Source: Euonymus europaeus
Taxonomy: Eukaryota > Streptophyta > Magnoliopsida > Celastrales > Celastraceae
NCBI GenBank assembly: GCA_963580455.1
Contig: OY756957.1
Span: 4,779,001-4,843,000 of the forward strand
Reading direction: 5' to 3'
Length of the DNA stretch: 64,000 bases
The position numbers and the translations under genes were made by a program. Positions within the stretch are counted from its first letter, which is position 1. Every line of letters begins with the position of its first letter. The notes beneath the pieces were generated by a model. The model was not told the origin of the DNA. It worked only from the letters and a program-made list of their open reading frames with translations, and searched no databases. This document shows positions 1 to 14,419 of the stretch, piece by piece.

Positions 1-3000
1 TCCGGTTGCATCAGATTAATACTGAAACCGCGGAGGATGAAATTCTGAAGGACAGTGAAATTGAAGGAAGTGAAGTGCCTCTGGGAAAAATCATAAAACG
101 TTTAAAATCTCAGGGAGCCAAGGCAGGAAAGGCCAAGATGAACAAGTCCTTGCCAACTGAAGAGAATAATGATGACGTTGATATCTTGAAGATGGTGAGG
201 GAAATGAATTTTGATAATCTAGACTCATCTATTAAGTTTGAATCAAGCAATGGTCACAAGCATATTCCAAGGCTGAAGATCAAATCAGATCCAGACCATA
301 AAAAGGTTGGAAAAAGAAAAGCTAGCGGTGCAACTTCTATTCCCGTCCCTAAACGCCGCAGGTCATCATCTGCACGTTTCAAATCATCAAATAGTACTTC
401 AAAGACTTCTTTACAAGCTTCAGCAGATGCTTTGCCTCAGGCAAGAGTTTCCTCATCTGAAATGGCTATTGACTTCCAATCTGATTCGGGAGACAAAAAC
501 TCTATGCCAACAAACTTGGTTGAAAGCACTGAGTCAGATTTGTTGGTATCATGCATTCGAAAGAATCGTAGTGTTTCATCAAAGCGTAAAAGCAAAGTTT
601 CTGATTTCACCTTCACTGATAAGGCAAATGAAGATGGAGAAACTGATGATAGTGATACGATGGTGAAATATTTATTGTTTAATTACTTCTTGATTTACAC
701 TTCCTCACCTTTTCGTGGAAGCATTTGTAAATGCTTATTTCTTTTGTGCTTCTTGCAGAAGTTTAATGTTCCGATGGAGTCTGGTCAGGCCAACACAACT
801 AATGATGTTAAGTCTCCCAGTGGATCCACCAAGAAGAGAAAAAGAAGAAGTGTTTCAGGATTGGCAAAGGTGAGCACTTTTTGTTAATTCTGAGTAATAT
901 CAAATTATTTCTCGTTAAAGCTCAATTGAGTTTGCATTTACAATAGCTTTGCTATTTTGTTTCATAATGCTGTGCAAAATGTTGATGCTAATATAGAGCC
1001 TTTAGTAAGTTGCATAAAGTATATGATAATTGTAATTTGTGGCATTATCTTTTGGTAGCTGACCTCTTTTCTCGTTATATATTTTTTTCTTTCTACTTAT
1101 TTATGCTTCCTTACAATTTTTTTTTGTTTTCTATATTTCAATCTCTGATAGGTGTGAAATTCAAATTAAAAGTAATATTGACCTTGTCAATTATTGGAGT
1201 CAGTAAAGTCACCACGATAAATGCGAGAATGTCCTTTCAATTATTCTTGTTACAAGATAGTGGGGATTTAATGGTTTGATTAGAACCTTGTACTGTTTCC
1301 CCATCTGTTGACGAAACTGATTATATAATTGATCTTAAAGGGGCTGTTTCTTTTCCACAACATGATTCACTGCCTATTGCTATATCCACCCTTGTATATA
1401 ACTCTTGACTATTAAGATCTTGACTGTCCACTTCAGCATGCTCTTGATAAAATGCTTGAGTAAGCTGAAATTAAATTTGATGTTGATTTTCTGGTCCAAT
1501 TTCATTATGTAAAACACAATGATACTGTTACATATAGTCAAGTAAGCGTGTCTTGTTATGCTAAGCAATTTTTTTACCAGCTTCTTTATTTATTTTTAGT
1601 ATCCATTCTTCTGGTTTATTTCTCTTACTCCAATTATAAAACCATCGATACCTTCTAACATAATATTTAACGCTTCATTTTTAATCTTTGTAGGGCACAA
1701 CAAAGAAAGCTGGCATTGACATTGAAAACTTGATTGGCTACAGGATCAAAGTTTGGTGGCCTATGGATAAGCGGTGAGTATCTTTTGATTATGAGGCAGA
1801 ACACGAAATTAAAAAGATTGCATGTTTGCCATTCAATTAATATGGAAGGAAGGAGAAACGAATATACATGATCTGGATTTAGAGATATAGTTTTACGAAA
1901 TATATTGGTCATGTCTTGATATCAAAGGAGTGATTTTAGAAACTTTGATTTTAGAAACTTTCTGTGTCCCATACTCCCATGTATATGAGTGCTACTTCAT
2001 AAATTCCCTTGAACTTTTTCCCATTAATTTCATATAGATTGGTATATGTGTGAATTTCGGCAGTATTCATTTGATCATGTGTTGTATCAGATTTAGTTGC
2101 ATCATAGTTCTTTCCTCTATGCCATCCAGTTCTATTGTTCTTTGAAGGCCAATGTTTTATTGGTGAGTTTCTTTTATCTGACTTGGATCGTGGTTTCGAA
2201 TCCTTCGATTATCCACCCAAATTGCTTTGCATATCATCCTTACTTTAAGTTTTGGGCTTTCAGTAGAGTTACCATTGAGCCATTTGAGACAATGCTCTAG
2301 AAAAGACTGTTATGAGAGACGCTACTTTCCCTGCACTCAATTTTTCTGGTTTTGAATTTATTTTCAACATTTTGGCTCTGCTTACTTGTTGTCATTGTTG
2401 TAACTCCATAAGCAGATGATCATATATTTCTGTACGATATTGACTTGAGTACTTTGGCGGTGATTTTCCTCATTGCTCAAAATGGCAGGTTTTATGAAGG
2501 CACTGTTAAGTCTTACGATCCCATAAAAAGGAAACATGTGGTAAGCTTCACCTTTGCTGATCTTATTATGAGAGATCTTACCTGTAATCATCCATGATTT
2601 TCTTGATATTACATATTTTTAAAATATTTAGGTATTATATGAGGATGGAGATGTTGAAGTACTCCGTTTAGATAGAGAGCGGTGGGACCTTGTTGACAAT
2701 GGCCGCAAGTCTACAAAGGTCGAGATCTTCATTCCTGTTATTATTTCATCAAGGTTTGAAAGTTATTGTATGGTTTATGGAAAATCAGTAGCTGTTGATT
2801 AATTAATTTATTTTCCATTTTATATGTGCAGAAACTAAGTTCATCAAAGCGTCCCGTTTCTACAGGAATGTAAGTCTTTAGACTAGCAAATTTGTCAATT
2901 TTTCATTTTCATTTTCATTGTCTTGTGAAAATTGATGTCTACTTGAGTCTATTTGCAATACTCCCGTGCTTTCTTTTGTCTCATGGTGTGGTTTGTGCCG

Positions 3001-4885
3001 GTGGTGCTATATAAAGTATCATGTGACAGTGAGTTTGGGGATGTATTTTCTGTTCTTTTTTGCATCTTGTTTATGCTGGTGGTGCTGTATATAGTACCAT
3101 ATGATGCTTAGTTTGGGGATGTATCTTTTGTTCTTTCTTGCATCTCATTTATGCCGGTAGTGCTATATATATATATATATATAATATTAGTACCATGTGA
3201 TGCTTAGTTTGGGGACGTATCTTCAGTTTTTTCTTGCATCTCATTTATTGTCATACAGGGCGCCTGTACTTGCACAAAAAACTTCAGGTGGTTCTCGTCA
3301 GGATAAGAAGTCAATAAAGATGTGAGTCATGCTTGTTTCATCCCAATTGCCATTAATGCTTATTTAAGTTTCTAATCTGGATTATGAATAAGTGTATTTT
3401 CTTATATATAGAGTTAAAGGAAAACGAACTCCAAAGAAAAGCTTGAATCGTAGGCAAAAAAGTGCATCAAGAAGTAATTTCTTCGAGGCCAAGGACAAAG
3501 AGGATTCTGATTTATCAAATCCTGAACCCTCCCCATCAACTGAAAGTGATTATGTAAAATCAGGTGACATGTCTCTTTTTATTACTCAGAATTATGTCAC
3601 TAAAATGACCAAGATTTCCTATTATCTTCCCTTTTCTTCCAATAAGTGTTGAAGGTCCACTAATTTTGCTTTGTTGCTGTTTTCTAAAATGGTTGTTTTT
3701 GCTTTGAACAAGGATTTGCATGTGATCATGACAACATGTATATGTGTGCGTGTGTGTGTGTGAAGCTCCTATTTGTCCAAGTAAATATGGAAAAATGAGG
3801 GATGTAATGAGCAGACCAAATTTCTGAATATTTGCGGTTGATGTTTTGACAATTCAGGATGGGCAGAACAAGATAGAAATATTGCGTTGACCAAAGGACA
3901 GTGCATGGTTTGAGGGATTCTAACACCTATGCTTAAGAAGCTTTAAGTATTTTCTGTTCTTCTGGAAATTGCTTAGAAATTTACTTGTCATGTACACTGA
4001 TTATCAACGAAGAAATACTATGGATTCTGGGTATTGTAATTCCTAGATCTTACAATAGTAGGTCTTTTTGTGATGCTTGACTCAGCCACATACATATGTG
4101 CTAAGACAAGACTTATGCTATAAATCTTGGTAAAGGATAGTGACTCAGAACAAGATAGAAATATTGAATTTGTTTGTTATTTATATTTGATCAATGGTGA
4201 AGGATAGTGGCCTTCTTATGTATATAAAAGTTTTTTTTGTTTGCATCACATGCTCAGAAAATTTGGTACAGCCTTACCTAGAAGATGTTCTGATCCTTTT
4301 TGTAATGTTCACATTGATCTCTTGCAGGTGATATGCGAGGGAAGCACACAGCAAGGGTGGATGATAACCCAAGAGACATTGAAGAATCCGACAAGGAAGT
4401 GACATCAACTTCTGGTGAAGCATTGGAAGCCAGAGTGAAGGTTCCTAGCCAAATAGAAGAATCAGATGGTGAGGAAAAATCAGAATCCACAGGAAAAGTT
4501 GATGAGCAGATAAAGGACAGCTCAGAAGATGCTAAAACTCTTGATGCTCAAGAGGAATCTTCTTCGGAAGGTAAAGAGGCTGATGAATCAAATGAAACCT
4601 CTACAGAAGCTGATGAAGACGAGGCCGATTCAGTAGTAAAGGAAGATATGAATTCAAAGAAATCCGACGCCGAATTGTCTAATCCTCCAGATGTTGAAGA
4701 TGCTGAGATATCTGACTCTGATGACGAGCCTCTTGTAAGCATCCTCAGGCTTTGCTTTTGGTCTCTGAATTACTAGAATGCGAAGCCAGCACCCATTTAA
4801 TTTCAATGCAACATTTTTTGTTTTGTTTTATGGAATGCAGAGTAAGTGGAAGAACAAGGTCGGGAAATCAAGATCAAAGCAATAA
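1..4885 (+). CDS. PDS5: PDS5-like sister chromatid cohesion cofactor, 3' part
   Basis: This is the C-terminal half of a plant PDS5-like protein; the gene starts left of the window. Exons read by frame and GT-AG sites: 1-662, 759-869, 1694-1773, 2489-2540, 2632-2718, 2832-2869, 3259-3321, 3412-3563, 4328-4734, 4841-4885 (TAA). The early part is a lysine/serine-rich, disordered, NLS-like region (for example KKRKRRS). Exons at 1694-2718 encode a Tudor-like module (IGYRIKVWWPMDKRFYEG, then a segment ending in LYEDGDVEVLRL) that is diagnostic of plant PDS5 proteins. After it comes a long acidic Glu/Ser/Asp tail that ends in a short basic tract (KWKNKVGKSRSKQ). PDS5 proteins bind cohesin on chromatin, in the nucleus, and affect cohesion and DNA repair. 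The HEAT-repeat N-terminus lies outside the window, so the subgroup (PDS5A/B or the shorter C-E) is open; the synteny favours At5g47690 (PDS5A). Confidence 0.88.
2996..3249 (+). repeat. three-copy minisatellite in a PDS5 intron
   Basis: Three imperfect direct copies of about 80-90 bases lie in the intron between the exons ending 2869 and starting 3259. Each begins near TGCCGGTGGTGCTATATA and carries AGTTTGGGGATGTAT followed by TTCTTGCATCTCATTTA. The third copy contains an expanded (TA)n run near 3165-3182. The copies end about ten bases before the next acceptor. Confidence 0.8.
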
Positions 4886-5349
4886 TAGGCATTGGCCTCT
4901 GATCAGTCACTATGAAGAAATTGTGGAAATGCACTTGAATGTCAGACTCGATGGCCTTCTGGTTAGTCGGTGGAAGACGGCTGACTCAAGTGAAGATGAT
5001 AATAGATATATGAAGCAGTTGATTATAGCATGTAAAAAAACAGTGGCGATCCGTAGAATTAGGTACAAATAATGTTATTAGCAAGCAGTGCAACCTCTGT
5101 TAGTTTAGTTAGTAGTGGTGGATGTTGAATATTGAACGTTTTGGGATTTTCCGGGCTTGTTGCATTTGTCAAACTCCATAATTGACCAAGTAGAATATTG
5201 TTGACGTACAGTTGGTTATACCTGGAGTAGTCTCTTTTGTTATATTCATGCTTTTTGATCTAGAAGACCCCCGAATTGATAATTTGACCTCTTGGGGGAT
5301 GAGACTCGAATTCGGGATTAAAGATTCTATATTATCCAGTTTGTCTACT

Positions 5350-5524
5350 GACGGGATGGGAATGACTAATAATTTTAGCATGTAATTTTCTTGACTTTGA
5401 ATCCCAATAATTTAAGTGAAGTACCTGTTTTATATTATTTATTTATTATAATTCATTTGGATGATTGTGATTCAAAGTCAAGGGAATTACATACTACGAT
5501 TATTAAGTCACTCCCATCCCCATC
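5350..5524. mobile_element. fold-back MITE, about 175 bp
   Basis: The left arm (from GGGATGGGAATGACT, through CTTGACTTTGAATC) is the imperfect reverse complement of the right arm (GATTCAAAGTCAAG to CACTCCCATCCC), with a short AT-rich loop near 5430-5450. There is no coding capacity. The arms of about 70 bases and the small size fit a MITE; the superfamily cannot be settled because I see no clear target duplication. It lies between the PDS5 3' end and the C2 gene. Confidence 0.65.
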
Positions 5525-5551
5525 ACCCTATTGAAATACTCGATGTTCATC

Positions 5552-5641
5552 GACAATAGGAATATAAATTTACGTAATTGGAGCGATTCTTTCGTTGACA
5601 ATAGGAATATAAATTAACGTAATTGGAGCGATTCTTCCGTA
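5552..5641 (+). repeat. two-copy 45-bp tandem duplication
   Basis: GACAATAGGAATATAAATT with its following GTAATTGGAGCGATTCTT occurs at 5552 and again at 5597, nearly identical. This is a recent direct duplication next to the fold-back element. Confidence 0.85.
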
Positions 5642-6753
5642 ATATTCTGCAATATTTCAATTATGACTTGAGATATTGAAATTCTCAGCCAGATCTTTGA
5701 AATGAATAAATGATAATCTTGCAAACACACATCAGGGTGAGACCTAGATCACCGAACTTTGGTGCATCAACTTATTAATTTTTTATGTATTTTAATATTC
5801 TAAACATAAATTATAGACTTTTTCTTAAAAATAAATAAATAAATTAGCATAAAATATTCCCATGTTTTTTTTTAATTATTTTTAGCTTTTGTGATTTTTA
5901 AGTTGAATTTAGAATTTAAGGTTTGAAATCAATTATATTCTACGTTTATCAATTTTCTAATATTTAAAAAAATATATTTTGGTCCACCGTCCAGAAGAAA
6001 CGACTAGGTCTGGTCTGAAAGGAAGACCTAGTCTATAGACTCTTTTAGTCAACACAGATATATTCGCATCGTCCACCACTGCTTATAAATCTTGTTGGGC
6101 TTTTTATACAAGCAATTGAGTAAATTGGGTTCTCTCTTGTTCGAGCTCTTTTTTCTCATTGCCTTCTTCCTCGTACAGGTTATTCAGTTTCTCTTTCCCT
6201 CTTCCTTTGCATACATATATATATATATATATTTGGTAATTTTTACAAGGAAGATCTGAGACGAAAATCTGAGATTTCAATGTAGTCACAGCAAGTTAGT
6301 GTTAAAGGAATAGATTTGTGAAAATTTGATCTTGATCCTTAGCCGATATGAGGAAACAGACTTTGTATAGATCCCGAGAGTTCTTTACTCCAAACTGACT
6401 AGATGTATTTTTTACTTGAATTTCTTTTTGATAATCAATGCTCTATTGAAGTTTTATAAAAATTTGATCTTCACTTTGGGTTTTGCTGAGAAGTGAGGAT
6501 TGACTTTGGGTAGATCCAAAAGTTTTATCATATAATAATCACTTGACTAATTGATTTTTTTTTTTTTGTCTTCTGTGTGTGCATTGAGTTCTGGGTTTTC
6601 TTCTAGCTTCGGTACAGAGTATTTTTTCAATATCTGAGAATTTCCTTTCAAGTTCCTCATTTCAATTGAGAAGATTAACTGTCCTCATAGAATTCATATT
6701 TTGACAGTTTGATTATTTGGATCTGTTTTCATCATATCCGTAGTACTAAAACC
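5642..6753 (+). other. intergenic and probable 5' leader of the C2 gene
   Basis: No coding sequence is supported here. A TATA-like string (CTTATAAATC) near 6082 and a pyrimidine-rich leader near 6120-6200 suggest transcription of the C2 gene starts around 6110. The ATG is at 6754, so the leader probably carries an intron between about 6210 and 6740. (AT)n and poly-T runs are present. Confidence 0.4.
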
Positions 6754-7614
6754 ATGGGTGAGGACTTAGGGGTGCTAAAAGTAGTGGTTGTGCAAGGGAA
6801 AAAGCTCGTTATCCGGGATTTCAAGAGCAGTGATCCTTATGTTGTGGTGAAGCTAGGTGATCAGGTAACTCTAAGACTTAAATGCAGTAGCAAGATGCTT
6901 CTTTTTTTTTTTTTTTTGCTTCTTCTGCTACTATAAATTGTGCAAATGACATCAAAAGAAAAAAGGACTATATTATTTTATCAGTGTTTCCTCCTGTTTT
7001 ACGTGTAATAGGTTAAGGTCTTCTTAATATGTGTACATGGTCTTCTTCTTCTAAGTAACTTGCTTGTTTCTCTTTCTCCAGACGGCCAAGACGAAGGTCA
7101 TCAACAGTTGCCTTAATCCAGTCTGGAATGAAGAGTTAACTTTCTCCCTCAAAGAACCTGTCGGAGTTTTAAGTTTGGTACATCTCAAATTCTCTCGTTT
7201 TCTTTTTTGTCATTAAATTTATTTTCTATGTCCCAATTCTGAAGGACTATTTTGTTGTATTGAAGCCCAAATAGGGACTTTGTTGCATTCTTGTGATGAA
7301 TGACCCAGTTGCTCTTTCCACAGGAAGTATTCGATAAAGATCGTTTCAAAGCAGATGACAAGATGGGACATGCTCACCTTAGCCTTCAACCAGTAGTCTC
7401 TGCTTCTAGACTTAAGCAGATTCTACAAGTATCCTCTGGTGAGACAACGTTAAGGAAGGTTGTTCCAGACACTGAGAACTGTCTTGCAAGCGAAAGCACT
7501 ATTAGTTGTGTAAATGGGGAGGTGGTGCAGAATGTTTGGTTAACGCTCTCTGCAGTAGAATCTGGGGAGATAGAACTGAAGATAATGCTAATCAATCCTC
7601 CCAGAGACGCTTGA
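6754..7614 (+). CDS. small C2-domain protein (CAR/CaLB type), 165 aa
   Basis: Three exons, 6754-6864, 7082-7177 and 7324-7614, give 165 residues that are almost entirely one C2 domain. Visible hallmarks are LGVLKVVVVQGKKL, the first calcium loop SSDPYVVVKLG, the NPVWNEELTF strand and the second loop EVFDKDRFKADDKMGHA. The Asp residues expected to bind calcium (DF..SDP and FDKDRFKADD) are present. The domain has the extra stretch between strands that is typical of plant CAR (C2-domain ABA-related) proteins, which bind membranes in a calcium-dependent way and recruit PYR/PYL receptors. The start is the ATG at 6754 (context ACCATGG). Length and position match the C2 gene At5g47710 in the syntenic Arabidopsis block. 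CAR membership is inferred, not shown. Confidence 0.88.
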
Positions 7615-8030
7615 AGATAGCGCAGAACTGTTTGCCTAGGATTAAATATCTGACAATTGAGGATTGAAGGGTTAGCCTGTGTTGTAATATGGCCTTCCCT
7701 TTGTTGTATCCCTGTCTTAGATGTTCGAAGTTGATTTGTATTGTAGTTGTGTGTAGCAGCAAGCTTTTAAACAATGTAGCTTGGCTCAAGCTGAGCTTGC
7801 TGGATCAAGATGAGAATGAAGAAAACGTTATTCCCTCTGAGCTTTAGTAAAAATTTTCTTCCATAATTTTGACTTTTGAGTAGATATGGATTTGACATGG
7901 AATGACTCGGTTTTTTATTTCTTTCGAAAGGCGATATAGAATGACTATACAATCATGGAATCCAATTGGTAGACAGCAAATATACAGGGGTAAACTCTAT
8001 TAACAATTGCAGATTAAACCATTAAGATTA
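7615..8030. other. C2 gene 3' UTR and intergenic DNA
   Basis: The 3' UTR of the C2 gene probably ends within about 200-250 bases (AT-rich, near 7800-7860). No reading frame of interest is seen on either strand. Confidence 0.4.
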
Positions 8031-8201
8031 TGCTTTGGCATGAGGATTGGGAGAGATTCATTAAAGTGAACCATTGTTTGATATTTACAAGAGTTGGTAG
8101 GTGTTTGGAGGGTTTATGTGAGTGAACAACTTGAAGTGTTAGCGTCAAACAAGGGTTCACTTATTTACGAACCTCTCTCAACCCCTTTCCCAGGCAAGGC
8201 C
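8031..8201. mobile_element. Tourist-like MITE, 171 bp
   Basis: Imperfect inverted arms pair the left side (TTGGGAGAGATTCATT, AGTGAACCATTGTTTGA) with the right side (TCAAACAAGGGTTCACT, GAACCTCTCTCAACCCC). The ends are TGCTTTGGCAT and its imperfect complement CCAGGCAAGGC. It is flanked by TTA on the left and TAA on the right, so the three-base TWA target of PIF/Harbinger elements is possible but imperfect. Confidence 0.55.
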
Positions 8202-8804
8202 TAAAATCATGTGTATTTTCCTCATCGTTGTTCTCGGTTTCTAATCCTCTGTTTGTATGTGAAGATCATGTGTGATTATTTGGTTTGTTAGGCACTTCAT
8301 AATGTAATGTTTAGAATAATTGAATTAGTCACCCACGGGTTGCACATAAGTTTTGACTCACTACACACACGTATTTAATACTTCTAAAATGATTTTGAAT
8401 GCACACATTAACAATCTCAAATTTTAATATATAATTATATAACATTTCATTTTCTAAAATAACCTCTACATCATCAAAAAGAGAGAGTGACAAAGGCTTG
8501 CTTGATCCAAAATCACAACGTAAGGGAGTTGTTCCAAAGCTCGACTACCTCCAATTGTGTCAACTGTCCAAGTTCAAAAGAAACTGAACCAGACAATTGT
8601 TTTTTTTAAATAATGGCATCAATTTCTAGGGGAATGATTTCTTCAAATTTCTGGCGAATCTAAGAAAGGAAATAGGTTTTAAGATAATTTTGTAGAAGGA
8701 TAATTTAATAAATTATTTTTTTTTTATAAAAGTGTATACAATAAGCCGAAACTCGTGTCCGAAGAGCGATCCCTAAACAAATTTGCTAATGGTGTTTGGT
8801 GAAA

Positions 8805-8834
8805 TGGGCCGGGCTCCAGCCTTTGTTTTGGGCT
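8805..8834 (+). promoter_or_regulatory. paired site-II (TGGGCY) elements upstream of the thiolase
   Basis: TGGGCC at 8805-8810 and TGGGCT at 8829-8834 lie about 150-175 bases before the thiolase ATG. Paired TGGGCY motifs are TCP-bound site-II elements common in promoters of growth-linked plant housekeeping genes. The spacing fits a proximal promoter; function is inferred. Confidence 0.45.
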
Positions 8835-8978
8835 CGGTTGTTCCTTTTCTGATTCCGATCTTAGCCGTATTTACAGTTCCCAAGGTCGGAGCAGATGAAC
8901 AAACGTGAACAGAGACACTTCTTCAGTCACTTCGTCAAGCTCTTTATTTCGCTCTTTCTTGCTTTCAATTAGCTTGAT

Positions 8979-12277
<3,299 letters not shown>

Positions 12278-12881
12278 GGCTTCTACACTTGGTATTAAAA
12301 CTAAATAACAGGATTTAGTTTCAATTGTTTCTTCCTGCATACGTCATGAATACTGTAGAACAGAGCTGAAAGTAGGTTAAACTTGATGAATGATGGACCT
12401 TGTTTGACTGTCTTCTAGCATTTGTTAGAGGTTCCAGAATTACTTCAGGAACTTAAATGCCACATTAATATTCAATATTTCAACGATCATGAAAAAATCC
12501 CTTAGATAACTTGATTTCACACGTATAAGCAAAGAGAGATGTTATCACAGAAAATACATGCAAAAAAGAGCTTTTTATATGTGAAATCAAGTATAAAGTA
12601 CTTGAATCAAGGTTGGATCTTGCTTGTGCATTAATGCATTTTTTCGGTTACACAATTTAACTTCAACGTGATAAGCTTTTGTAGTTTTTTTTTCCTTCCC
12701 GTCTTTCATTACAAATATTTTTGGAAGTCAAAAAAGAAACAGAATAATAATAATTAGAGCAAGAACTCAAAATCCCAGTCAATTTTTTCAATTTGCTAGA
12801 ATGTAACTGATCATTTGGCTTGTCATTACTAATTCAAAGCATTCAGGACCATGCATCAGAAAAATTTCCCTCATTTTACAG

Positions 12882-12915
12882 GTCGTTTGAGAGGGTGGGA
12901 CCTTCAATGTTATGA
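12882..12915 (+). other. AACT1: candidate alternative last exon of the thiolase (PTS1-like end)
   Basis: A pyrimidine-rich acceptor (TCATTTTACAG, AG at 12880-12881) precedes a short in-frame exon. Joined to the donor at 12274, the reading continues as M-S-F-E-R-V-G-P-S-M-L and stops at TGA 12913-12915. The Ser-Met-Leu end resembles a plant peroxisomal PTS1 tripeptide. The intron would be 608 bases. Arabidopsis AACT1 is known to make splice forms that differ in a PTS1-bearing end, so this reading has precedent. Confidence 0.6.
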
Positions 12916-13511
12916 AATTGATTATTCATCGTCTCAAGTCGTCATCAGCCTGTGCGGTTTTGTATTCTCTTCTGTATGTTTTACTTTTGAATAAGTAAAA
13001 TTATATTGGAGCTCACAAGATCAAATTCACCTTATTAATAACTCAAATAATTCATTTTCTAGTGACTCTTTCTGTTGAGCTCAAGCTCTGCATCTGTGTG
13101 TACATAACAATGTCATATGTTGGTATATGAGTAGTCGATGCTTGCATTTCTAATTCTTTTGCCGAAGTTCCTGGTGAAAAAATAGAGTAGAAATTCATGG
13201 AATCCCATGAATGCCTATGGTTATTTTGCAGTTTAAATTTTCTGCAAAATAGACGAGAATAGTTGGAAACAGCGAAAGAAGATATTTCTGACTTTGTTTC
13301 GTAAATGTCTAACAATATATGGTGTTCTGGCTTGCAACTCTGAGTGTGAAACCATGGCTTTGCAAGAACCAGTGTAATTACACATTAGTAATTACTCACT
13401 GGTTTGCAGAACAGGAGTGTTTGACAGAACAATGAGAAGCAGAGGTGGGTGGCCAAGATCGTCATTTTTTACCGGTAAGCCTCAGGCGATCTTGATTCGA
13501 CCTTGTACTTT
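12916..13511. other. thiolase 3' region and intergenic DNA
   Basis: Probable 3' UTR of the long thiolase form (poly-A-like AATAAGTAAAATT near 12990), then DNA with no supported gene. Frames on the minus strand here are short and match no family I recognise. Confidence 0.4.
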
Positions 13512-13745
13512 TTACAGAATGGAACCCTCTAATAGAGGATAGAATGGCAGTTCTGATCCACTATCATCTGATAAGTAGACACTAAGCTTCTCTGGTGGGG
13601 TTCCATGATTCCATCTGATGATTTGAGTGATAATAAGCCTGTAGAGGATGAACCACAACTCTGCAAGAAAAGATCCAATCCGAACCCATCTGTGGAGGAC
13701 TAGGTCTTTCAGCGGGAGGTGAAGCAATCTGAATGCCCATGTCAA
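13512..13745 (-). pseudogene. cellulose synthase-like (Csl) gene fragment
   Basis: On the minus strand an open stretch reads WVRIGSFLAELWF, then a hydrophobic segment, then PPEKLSVYLSDDSGSEL. The first part resembles transmembrane segment 2 of CslE/CslG-type proteins. The second matches the start of the glycosyltransferase domain, with the D-D pair of the first conserved Asp motif. About 60-70 residues normally found between them, including the CTADP motif, are missing, and nothing follows. It is a truncated, internally deleted relic that cannot encode an enzyme. The CslE/CslG subgroup is a guess. Confidence 0.6.
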
Positions 13746-14419
13746 GCAAAGTTGTCACCTTGAATTATCTACGTGTATATGTCTAAGCTTTTGAATTCAT
13801 AATGATCTGGGTTTCTGCTAATTGTGTCAGAAACATCACTAATTAATCCTACAAGCTAAGAATAACAGAGCCATTGGCAGTAATATTAGGTGTAATGTGC
13901 AGTTAAAACTGAAGCCAGCCTGCAAATGATGGAGGCTGAGCTGCAGCCAATCGGGTGGATGGGGCAATTTGAAGAATTTATTCTAGTTAAGGGTCAGTCT
14001 TATCTTATGGTGTCAAATACTATTCCTGTTGCCACCTTACCGTTAATTACGCTTGAAAAGTCGTTATCTTCTTTCTCCCCAAAAATAGCACTACAAATCC
14101 TCTTTCTTTTGCGGACAACGCCCAGAGCTCCACACCCGACAAGCCACAAAACCCAAGAAGTCCCCAGCCCTGCGTTTTCTTCTTTGGCTTCTGCTGTGCG
14201 CACTTGGTTTCGTGGAATTTGATCAAGGACTCTTTCAAGGTAACTGATTACGTTTGTGGATTTCCACATTTTCTGCTCGCATTTGTCTTTCTATGAACAT
14301 TTTTCTGTTGAAACAAATGGAGAGAGATATAATCAAAGTATTGTATATATGTCCTGAGTATGAATGTTGTTCATGGTACAGTTTGCAGGCAATATTTCTT
14401 GTAAAAAAAGAGGGAGAAC
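13746..14419. other. region upstream of the WEB pseudogene
   Basis: No coding exon is supported. A C-rich stretch at 14100-14200 and donor-like sites near 14235 may be the old 5' leader of the WEB-family copy that follows. Confidence 0.3.
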
